A DNA stretch of 6,875 nt from Candidatus Kapaibacterium sp. Lineage in GTDB: Bacteria > Bacteroidota > Ignavibacteria > Palsa-1295. Made by a program: the position numbers and the translations under genes. The first letter of the stretch is position 1, and every line of letters starts with the position of its first letter. The stretch is from positions 1 to 6,875 of the forward strand of contig JANWLI010000175.1 of the NCBI GenBank assembly GCA_025450975.1. The letters are read 5' to 3'. The notes beneath the pieces were generated by a model. That model saw nothing but the letters and a program-made list of their open reading frames with translations. It searched no databases and was not told the origin of the DNA. Shown here piece by piece: positions 1 through 4,218 of this stretch.

Positions 1-1008
1 CAGAAGACGATTCGCCAGATCGAACGGATTATGCCCGAGCCCGGCGATCGCCTTATGTCCCATCTCGGTATGCCGCGTCTCATCCCAGATGATGCGCGCC
101 ATATCGTAGTCAAACTCGAACGGCACGTCGCGGATCTCATAGAGCACATTCGAAAATGTCTCGATCGCATCGAGCTCGTCGCGCTGCGTGCGGATAAGAT
201 TCAGCTTCGTCTCGTCAAACTCCGTCTCGTACTGAAGTTTCCCTTCGTCGGCGATCTTGTACTCGTACGTTTTATCGAACGTCGTGAACCGCGGATCGCG
301 CGTCGCGATGAACGAGCGCTTGAACTCGCCCGTCTGCTTCGAGCGCAGATCTGCCGGCGTCGGCTCGCGCTCGCTTGTGCCGGTAACGCCACCGATCGAA
401 CGCAGCAGCTTCTCCAGATGCACCTGCCACATCGTGACCTCGGCCGGATCGTAGCCGCCTTTGATATACGCGTTCATCGCCGCAATTCCCCAGCGACGCA
501 TCTCGTCATAATCGAAGAGGATCAACTTGATTGCGCGGACCGTCGGCGCATCGGCGACCTGGTCGGTCAGTTCAAGGTGACGGCGATACGCATGCTCCAT
601 ATACGGAAGCAGCACGCCGTACATCCCACAGAGGAAGTGTGCCGGCGATTCCGATGCCATCAGCTCTTCGATGAAGAGCTCGATCTCGTCGTTGCGATAA
701 CTATCGGTAGTATCGGTGGGAGTGCGAAGTTCGGTCAGACGTTCGCGGATACGCTTTGCCGACTCGGCATGGTAAAAGATATGACGGCCGTATTCGACCT
801 TCACCTCGAATTCCGGCGTCCCCATCGACCATCCCGCATGGGCACGCGCTGCGAGGCGCTCGTAGTAAAAGAAACGCAACAACCTATCGGCATTCTCCTC
901 TACGGTGAATGCGCCGCCAAGCTGGCGTGGATCTTCAGGAAAATTGTAGCTTTTCAGTGGAAGACCGCTTCCGCCCAAGGCAGGATCTTGACTCCAGGAA
1001 TCCGTCAT
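1..1008 (-). CDS. Ferritin-like domain protein (partial, C-terminus off the left edge)
   Basis: I translated the minus strand by hand from ATG at 1008 and found 336 codons without a stop to the window edge. The protein is rich in Glu, Tyr, Arg and His and reads as a mostly helical bundle. Residues 38-95 contain YYER and YHAES. Residues 107-182 contain an EELMASES...YMEHAYRRH stretch, then a PTVRAI...DYDEMRRWG segment. Residues 277-318 contain DELDAIETF and WDETRHTEMG, an ExxH-type iron ligand motif with E310 and H313. These helix pairs resemble ferritin-like and DUF455-type proteins, which bind a di-iron centre; the substrate is unknown. The PT...DYDEMRRWG helix usually carries an E-E-x-H ligand set in such proteins and is degenerate here, so the first site may not bind metal. 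There is no signal peptide, so it is probably cytoplasmic. A GTG at 1014 is a possible alternative start. It is divergent from the TPR gene. The ferritin-like fold is an inference from motifs; that the frame is coding is much surer. Confidence 0.75.
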   Translation of the reverse strand, partial: MTDSWSQDPALGGSGLPLKSYNFPEDPRQLGGAFTVEENADRLLRFFYYERLAARAHAGWSMGTPEFEVKVEYGRHIFYHAESAKRIRERLTELRTPTDTTDSYRNDEIELFIEELMASESPAHFLCGMYGVLLPYMEHAYRRHLELTDQVADAPTVRAIKLILFDYDEMRRWGIAAMNAYIKGGYDPAEVTMWQVHLEKLLRSIGGVTGTSEREPTPADLRSKQTGEFKRSFIATRDPRFTTFDKTYEYKIADEGKLQYETEFDETKLNLIRTQRDELDAIETFSNVLYEIRDVPFEFDYDMARIIWDETRHTEMGHKAIAGLGHNPFDLANRLL

Positions 1009-1042
1009 ACACACAGAACTTCCGGATGCAGGGGAGAATTCC

Positions 1043-1107
1043 GCAACCCCTTGGCAGATATAAAAAAGACCGCTTCATCGGCGGTCTTTGGGAGGATAGA
1101 GGGTTGC
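1043..1107 (-). promoter_or_regulatory. Terminator-like hairpin in the leader of the ferritin-like gene (possible attenuator)
   Basis: Arms 1065-1073 and 1081-1089 pair perfectly over 9 bp around a 7-nt loop. Read on the minus strand, the second arm runs into six consecutive U residues and then AUAU, which is the layout of an intrinsic terminator. On the plus strand there is no comparable U-tract. The only gene downstream on the minus strand is the ferritin-like gene, whose ATG is 53 bases further on. No minus-strand gene lies upstream before the divergent gene at 1208. An outer inverted repeat, GGGTTGC at 1101-1107 with GCAACCC at 1043-1049, encloses the hairpin. It could be a leader attenuator, or the terminator of a short unannotated minus-strand RNA starting between about 1110 and 1200. 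Confidence 0.55.
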
Positions 1108-1192
1108 TTGCGTTTACCGGATGGTAGTTGTGCTACTTTAAAAGACGCGCAGCCTCGGAAACCAGACAGGGTAAATGAACGTACCTAGTGCG

Positions 1193-1200
1193 TACTTTTG
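1193..1200 (+). promoter_or_regulatory. Candidate Bacteroidota-type -7 element of the TPR gene
   Basis: TACTTTTG matches the Bacteroidota -7 consensus TAnnTTTG. It ends 7 bases before the ATG at 1208, so transcription would start at or within a few bases of the start codon, giving a leaderless or nearly leaderless mRNA. I see no convincing TTG-type -33 element about 20 bases upstream, so this rests on one 8-base match. Confidence 0.35.
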
Positions 1201-1207
1201 ACTTTAT

Positions 1208-2131
1208 ATGAAGTATCTTCTAATCCTGTTTCTTTTATTGGTAGCACCCATTACCCTTATGGCACAAACCGACACGCTTCCGAATTTCGACAAGCTTTGG
1301 AATTACGGCGATCCCGCTGCGACCGAAACGAAATTCCGCGAACTCCTGCCGCAGGCAACTGCTGCAGGCGACCCGTCCTACCATCTGCAACTGATGACGC
1401 AGATCGCCCGGACGTACTCGCTCCGTGGCAAATTTGACGAAGCCCATAAGCTTCTCGACGAAGTCGAAAAGCAGCTCACGCCAAACCTGAAGCTGGCACG
1501 CGTCCGCTATCTCCTGGAGCGCGGACGCACCTTCAACTCCGCCGGCGAACCCGGCGATGCCGAGCCACTCTTCATCGAAGCATACGAACTTGCCGAATCC
1601 ATCGGCGAGATGCGTCACGCCATCGATGCAGTCCACATGGTTGCGATCGTACAGTCGGACGTTGAGAAGCAAGTCGAGTGGAATCTCCAAGGCATCGCAT
1701 TGGCTGATAAAAACCCCGAGCAAAAAGGCTGGCTGAACGCACTCTACAATAATATTGGCGAAAGCTATCTAAAGCTCGAGGACTATCCGAACGCGCATAA
1801 GTATTTCTACAAGCTCACCGAATTCCAGAAAGCGCAATCGGGCGAAGCAGATATGTATACGATGAAAGATCTTGCCAAATCACTCCGTCTGGCAGGAAGT
1901 GCGCAGCATGCCCTGATGATGATGCATGAAGTCCTAGAAAAACTTACTTCCAAAGGCACCGACGACGGCTGGATCCGCGAAGAGATCGCCGAAGACTACC
2001 GCGCCCTCGGCAACCACACCGGCGCAAAACCCCACTTCATCAAAGCCTACGAACTCCTCTCGAAAGACGACTACTGCATCAAGTTTGAGAAGGAAAAGCT
2101 CGAGCATCTGAAGGAGATGTCGGAACAGTAG
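1208..2131 (+). CDS. Exported TPR-repeat protein
   Basis: The 307-residue protein starts with a clear Sec signal peptide: K2, a hydrophobic core at residues 4-17 and a probable cleavage after LMA (residue 19), leaving Q20 as the new N-terminus. The rest is a run of paired amphipathic helices with TPR-type spacing, at about residues 59-92, 97-130, 138-168, 176-209, 219-247 and 254-287. Typical TPR signatures include ARTYSLRGKFDEAHKLL, NNIGESYLKLEDYPNAHKYF and DYRALGNHTGAKPHFIKAYEL. TPR arrays are protein-binding scaffolds, so a periplasmic or outer-membrane-associated adaptor is likely; the partner cannot be named. No kinase, cyclase or DNA-binding domain follows the repeats, unlike many sensor TPR proteins of this phylum. 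The start is fixed by the signal peptide. It is monocistronic, with a repeat-rich stretch immediately after its stop. Confidence 0.85.
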   Translation: MKYLLILFLLLVAPITLMAQTDTLPNFDKLWNYGDPAATETKFRELLPQATAAGDPSYHLQLMTQIARTYSLRGKFDEAHKLLDEVEKQLTPNLKLARVRYLLERGRTFNSAGEPGDAEPLFIEAYELAESIGEMRHAIDAVHMVAIVQSDVEKQVEWNLQGIALADKNPEQKGWLNALYNNIGESYLKLEDYPNAHKYFYKLTEFQKAQSGEADMYTMKDLAKSLRLAGSAQHALMMMHEVLEKLTSKGTDDGWIREEIAEDYRALGNHTGAKPHFIKAYELLSKDDYCIKFEKEKLEHLKEMSEQ

Positions 2132-2133
2132 AC

Positions 2134-2317
2134 GGTCGTTCGGTGGTCGGTGGTCGGTCGTTCGGTGAAATGCAATATGTGGCACGCTGCGCGTGCCTTG
2201 TTACGAATCACCGCCATTTTGAACGTCTTCTGTAATCTTCAGCATCCAGCCATCTTAAACACGCCACATGCAATGTGCCCCTACGTGCATCACCGAACGT
2301 CTGACCACCGTACGACC
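2134..2317. repeat. Foldback (MITE-like) element with roughly 28-bp inverted ends
   Basis: The left end, 2134-2168, and the reverse complement of the right end, 2290-2317, align as follows: 2134-2148 against 2303-2317 with 14 of 15 bases matching, and 2159-2168 against 2290-2299 with 10 of 10 matching. The left arm carries one extra 7-bp unit because GGTGGTC is duplicated at 2142-2155. Inside, ATGTGGC near 2177 is inverted relative to GCCACAT near 2264. A perfect hairpin of arms 2181-2187 and 2191-2197 with a TGC loop lies in the left half. No open frame of transposase size fits in about 184 bp, and I see no convincing target-site duplication. A non-autonomous mobile element or another dispersed palindromic repeat is possible. 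Confidence 0.5.
2181..2197. repeat. 7-bp perfect hairpin
   Basis: GGCACGC and GCGTGCC pair completely around a 3-nt TGC loop, followed by TTGTTA on the plus strand. It sits 50 bases after the TPR stop codon and inside the foldback element. It could contribute to transcription termination of the TPR gene, but its U-tract is poor. Confidence 0.4.
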
Positions 2318-2347
2318 GCCCCCCGCATTGGCGAAGCCAAGCGAAAA

Positions 2348-2394
2348 GCGCCGTAGGGCGCGACATGTCAGTAGCCCCCGGCGTAAGCCGGGGG
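2348..2394. repeat. Two-hairpin intergenic repeat, copy 1
   Basis: Hairpin A: GCGCC (2348-2352), loop GTAG, GGCGC (2357-2361). A GACATGTC spacer starts at 2362. Hairpin B: CCCCCGGC (2375-2382), loop GTAA, GCCGGGGG (2387-2394), a perfect 8-bp GC stem closed by a GNRA-type tetraloop and followed by TAAAAC. The layout hairpin, GACATGT, hairpin resembles dispersed intergenic repeats that I recall from Bacteroidota-type genomes; copy number in this genome cannot be judged from one window. As RNA it would be very stable in either direction. The U-tract is weak, so it is a poor classical terminator. Confidence 0.6.
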
Positions 2395-2415
2395 TAAAAC
2401 AATCAATAAGATCAA

Positions 2416-2436
2416 GCTCCGTTAGGAGCGACATGT
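2416..2436. repeat. Hairpin intergenic repeat, copy 2 (truncated)
   Basis: GCTCC (2416-2420), loop GTTA, GGAGC (2425-2429), then GACATGT (2430-2436). This matches hairpin A plus spacer of copy 1, with the middle stem pair changed from G-C to T-A on both arms. The second hairpin of copy 1 is missing. The compensatory change suggests that the stem, rather than the bare sequence, is maintained. Confidence 0.5.
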
Positions 2437-2466
2437 TGCCGATGTCTTGTACCCCGCCTCGATCTA

Positions 2467-2478
2467 CATCACCGAACG
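2467..2478. repeat. 12-bp direct repeat of the foldback element's end
   Basis: CATCACCGAACG here is identical to 2288-2299, the right end of the foldback element. CACCGAACG therefore occurs twice in this orientation and twice inverted, at 2137-2145 and 2159-2167. It may mark the remnant end of a second copy. Confidence 0.45.
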
Positions 2479-2500
2479 ACCCCCACCCGGTGCATAACCC

Positions 2501-2509
2501 TGTGGATAA
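2501..2509 (-). other. Perfect DnaA-box 9-mer
   Basis: TGTGGATAA is the reverse complement of TTATCCACA, the strong DnaA-box consensus. Weaker relatives in the same gene-less stretch are TTTGGATAA at 2826-2834 (one mismatch) and TTATCTACC at 2722-2730 (two mismatches). One perfect box alone does not make an origin, and no dnaA, dnaN or similar origin-linked gene is in the window. Confidence 0.35.
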
Positions 2510-2614
2510 AATGTGAACAGAATCTTACATGGGCACCTTGTACGCACCATGTGCAGTGTATTATATTGGGGAGGGGTATTGTAGGCATGAGGATGAGCGG
2601 CAATCGATGGGCAA

Positions 2615-2646
2615 GGCGGATTGGCGGATGGACGGATAGGCGTATG
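2615..2646. repeat. Degenerate 8-bp tandem repeat, four units
   Basis: Consecutive units are GGCGGATT, GGCGGATG, GACGGATA and GGCGTATG, with a consensus near GGCGGATN. The surrounding 2585-2664 is purine-rich on the plus strand. It looks like a short slippage-derived minisatellite in non-coding DNA. Confidence 0.6.
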
Positions 2647-2665
2647 GAAATGCGGGGAGGGGTGC

Positions 2666-2900
2666 GTGTAAATTCCAGGAAGCATGTGTGGTGCACAGTT
2701 ACATCGTTGTAAATAAAGGAGTTATCTACCCATGATTTGAGAGGTGTAAATTTGACCGGGATTGAAAGGATGGTGTAAATTGTGGCAAACTGCGGATCCC
2801 CATTTGTCACCACCGAGCGTGTAAATTTGGATAAGCGGTTGGTGTAAATTCCTCTAACAGCTATCAACTAACAACTACCAACTTCCCGGATGGTGTAAAT
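2666..2900 (+). repeat. Array of seven same-strand GTGTAAAT-type motifs
   Basis: GTGTAAATT occurs at 2666-2674, 2744-2752, 2773-2781, 2819-2827 and 2842-2850. GTGTAAAT followed by A is at 2893-2900, and the variant GTTGTAAAT is at 2706-2714. All are on the plus strand. Distances between successive TGTAAAT cores are 41, 37, 29, 46, 23 and 51 bases, so this is neither a regular tandem repeat nor helically phased. The sequences between copies are unrelated except that GGAT precedes GGTGTAAAT in the 2773 and 2893 copies. The array ends about 60 bases upstream of the candidate promoter of the lipoprotein pair. Possible roles are a clustered protein-binding site, iteron-like sites or a degenerate repeat; the role is unknown. 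Confidence 0.6.
2861..2881. repeat. 7-bp tandem repeat, three units
   Basis: CTATCAA, CTAACAA and CTACCAA follow one another and then degrade into CTTCCCG. The run lies between the last two GTGTAAAT motifs. It is probably a slippage product; no function is evident. Confidence 0.6.
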
Positions 2901-2922
2901 AGAAGCAGGCTACAAGACATCA

Positions 2923-2954
2923 AGGGATTCTTCGCTGTCGCTCAGAATGGCGGC
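2923..2954. repeat. Short dispersed-type repeat around ATTCT...AGAAT
   Basis: The segment GGGATTCTTCGCTGTCGCTC followed by AGAATGGCGG resembles a short repeat that I recall as scattered through intergenic DNA of many bacterial genomes and MAGs. ATTCT at 2927-2931 is inverted to AGAAT at 2944-2948. It lies directly upstream of the candidate -7 element and would include any -33 region. The family assignment is from memory and unverified. Confidence 0.35.
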
Positions 2955-2961
2955 ATCAACG

Positions 2962-2969
2962 TATATTTG
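2962..2969 (+). promoter_or_regulatory. Candidate Bacteroidota-type -7 element of the lipoprotein pair
   Basis: TATATTTG is an exact match to TAnnTTTG, 34 bases upstream of the ATG at 3004, leaving room for a leader of about 25-30 nt. The leader is A/T-rich and lacks a Shine-Dalgarno sequence, as is usual in Bacteroidota. No clear TTG -33 element is seen in the repeat-derived DNA just upstream. Confidence 0.45.
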
Positions 2970-3003
2970 CAGCCTTCACTTTACCTAAAAAACCTATTAC
3001 ACT

Positions 3004-3549
3004 ATGAAGTATTTCTCGTTACTCACGTTAGCAGCGCTGTTCTTTTTGACGAGCTGCGGCAAATCCGGCGCCGGCGACTCGTCGTCAAACGCGCAGGCAG
3101 ACTCTATGAAAGCGGCATACAAAGCGCTTACGCAGGCTTGGAATGAAGGCAAACAGGACGAGTTTGATAAGTACATGTCGGCCGATTACAAAGCACATAA
3201 CGCTATGCCCGGCTATGACGGCCTCGATGGCGCTAAGAAAATGTCCAAAGAACTCATGGTCGGCTATCCCGATATGAACACAAGTGTCGAAGATGTCCGC
3301 ATCGATGGCGACATCCTCATGGCTCGTACACGGATGACAGGAACAAATACCGGTGCGATGATGGGGATGCCTGCTGCTACGAATAAGAAGATGGATGTCA
3401 TCGGCCTCGAAATGGCACGCTGGCACAATGGCAAGTTCGTCGAAGGCTGGTTCGCAATGGAAGAAATGAAGATGCTGGGGCAGCTCGGCCTTATGCCGCC
3501 GATGGATGGCTCAGCACCTCCGGCCGACACGACAAAAAAGCCGATGTAA
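3004..3549 (+). CDS. SnoaL-like (ester cyclase family) lipoprotein, copy 1
   Basis: The 181-residue protein has a type II signal peptide with lipobox LTSC, so C18 is lipidated and the mature protein is anchored in an envelope membrane. After a Ser/Ala/Gly linker (about 19-32), residues 34-166 match the SnoaL/ester-cyclase branch of the NTF2-like fold. Family-like elements are KAHNAMPGY with H65, GLDGAKKM, YPDM, VEDVRIDGDIL, the TGTNTG...GMPA...NKKM core at 112-130, and a RWHNGKFVEGW strand followed by LGQLG. In family members this cone-shaped barrel binds small hydrophobic ligands and may catalyse aldol-type cyclisation; no substrate can be inferred here, and a pure binding role is possible. 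The tail (166-181) is Pro/Asp/Thr/Lys-rich and probably disordered. It is about 57% identical, by hand alignment, to the next gene, 30 bases downstream, so the two are probably co-transcribed. Confidence 0.85.
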   Translation: MKYFSLLTLAALFFLTSCGKSGAGDSSSNAQADSMKAAYKALTQAWNEGKQDEFDKYMSADYKAHNAMPGYDGLDGAKKMSKELMVGYPDMNTSVEDVRIDGDILMARTRMTGTNTGAMMGMPAATNKKMDVIGLEMARWHNGKFVEGWFAMEEMKMLGQLGLMPPMDGSAPPADTTKKPM

Positions 3550-3579
3550 TTTTTACAAATTTTAATTCACTCTACCAAC

Positions 3580-4128
3580 ATGAAAAGAATTGCACTCTTT
3601 AGTCTTCTCGCCTGCTTCGCACTTGTAAGCTGCGGGAAGAAAGCCGATGGCGGCGCTGCAGCCAATCCTGCAGCCGATTCGATGAAGACGGCCTACACAG
3701 CTATCATGAAAGCATTTGAGACGGGCGACGCATCAGGACTTGATCAGTACGTCGCTGCAAATACGAAAAGCCACATGGTCATGCCGGGATATCCGGAAGG
3801 CCTCGAAGGCATGAAGAAGATGGTCGCCGACTTCAAAGTATCGATGCCCGACGCCAAGTATACGATCGAAGATATGCGCGTCGATGGCGATATTCTTGTC
3901 GCTCGTGTTCGGATGACCGGTACGAACACCGGCCCGATGATGGGCATGCCGGCGACGAACAAGAAGATGGAGAACATCATGTCGATCGACTGGGTACGCT
4001 GGGAGAACGGCAAGTTCGTCGAGCATTGGGGCGTCGGCGAAGAGATGAAGATGATGGAGCAGCTCGGCCTCATGCCGCCGATGGGCGAAGCTCCTGCAGC
4101 TCCGGACACGACCAAGAAGCCGATGTAA
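3580..4128 (+). CDS. SnoaL-like (ester cyclase family) lipoprotein, copy 2
   Basis: This 182-residue paralogue of the preceding gene has lipobox LVSC with C18, an Ala/Gly-rich linker, and the same NTF2-like core: KSHMVMPGY with H65, GLEGMKKM, DGDILVAR, RMTGTNTG, MMGMPATNKKM (120-130), RWENGKFVEHW and EQLGLMPPM. The extreme C-terminus DTTKKPM is identical in both copies. The greatest divergence is in the linker and at residues 40-62 and 82-96, where ligand access or specificity could differ. The most conserved block is 102-130, in the strands and loop typical of the family. There is no Shine-Dalgarno sequence before the ATG, and the 30-base AT-rich spacer has no obvious promoter, so it is likely expressed from upstream. 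A strong hairpin terminator follows 15 bases after the stop. The function remains unassigned. Confidence 0.85.
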   Translation: MKRIALFSLLACFALVSCGKKADGGAAANPAADSMKTAYTAIMKAFETGDASGLDQYVAANTKSHMVMPGYPEGLEGMKKMVADFKVSMPDAKYTIEDMRVDGDILVARVRMTGTNTGPMMGMPATNKKMENIMSIDWVRWENGKFVEHWGVGEEMKMMEQLGLMPPMGEAPAAPDTTKKPM

Positions 4129-4143
4129 TTGGTTTGGTGTATT

Positions 4144-4178
4144 ATCCTCCCCTCTTCACCGAGGGGAGGATGTTTCTT
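4144..4178 (+). terminator. Intrinsic terminator of the lipoprotein pair
   Basis: Arms 4144-4154 and 4161-4171 form a perfect 11-bp stem of CCTCCCC/GGGGAGG type around a TTCACC loop, followed on the plus strand by GTTTCTTC. It lies in the 90-base gap between two convergent genes. On the minus strand the stem is followed by AATACACC without a U-tract, so it works best for the plus-strand genes, though such a stable stem may also block the converging hydrolase transcript. Confidence 0.75.
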
Positions 4179-4218
4179 CACTATGAAGCTTGCTTAGTAT
4201 CACGTAGCTGTCTCTTCC

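Larger units (their letters stand above)
2132..3003. other. 872-base gene-less, repeat-rich intergenic region
   Basis: No frame here looks coding. The longest open frames encode low-complexity Arg/Pro/His-rich strings made by translating hairpin repeats. The region is a patchwork: a foldback element next to the TPR stop, two related hairpin repeats, a DnaA-box-like 9-mer, an 8-bp tandem repeat, an array of GTGTAAAT motifs, a 7-bp tandem repeat, a short dispersed-type palindrome, and the promoter of the lipoprotein pair. These are listed separately. Such accumulation suggests a neutral or recombination-tolerant spot between two transcription units, but a regulatory or replication-related role is not excluded. 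Confidence 0.75.

Noticed and set aside
31..1188. Long 385-codon plus-strand open frame
   Set aside because: It is antisense to the ferritin-like gene. The minus-strand frame from 1008 to the edge gives a sensible protein with ferritin-like motifs, whereas this frame gives an Arg/Leu/Ile-rich sequence with no recognisable domain and runs through the hairpin at 1065-1089.
1235..1723. Minus-strand open frame inside the TPR gene
   Set aside because: It is the antisense shadow of a clear signal-peptide-bearing TPR protein and has no domain of its own.
2268..2516. Plus-strand 82-codon open frame (KRRRARHVSSPRRKPG segment)
   Set aside because: Its sequence is the translation of the two hairpin repeats; such frames are a common over-annotation from dispersed repeats.
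2527..2552. ACATGG...CCATGT inverted repeat
   Set aside because: A 6-bp stem with a 14-base loop is expected by chance and is not positioned as a terminator or operator for any gene.
2469..2867. Minus-strand 132-codon open frame in the gene-less stretch
   Set aside because: It is rich in His, Pro, Ile and Arg, crosses the 8-bp tandem repeat and most of the GTGTAAAT motifs, and resembles no family. It looks like chance in repeat DNA.
2666..2900. GTGTAAAT array as a CRISPR
   Set aside because: Repeats are only 8-9 bp, spacers range from about 14 to 43 bases, and no cas gene is present.
2132..3003. Chromosomal origin oriC
   Set aside because: There is only one perfect DnaA box, no obvious AT-rich unwinding element beside it, and no origin-linked genes; kept only as a low-interest finding.
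3545..3557. TGTAA-TTT-TTACA palindrome between the lipoprotein genes
   Set aside because: It overlaps the stop codon of the first gene and is AT-rich. It could be an operator half-site pair, but there is nothing further to support it.
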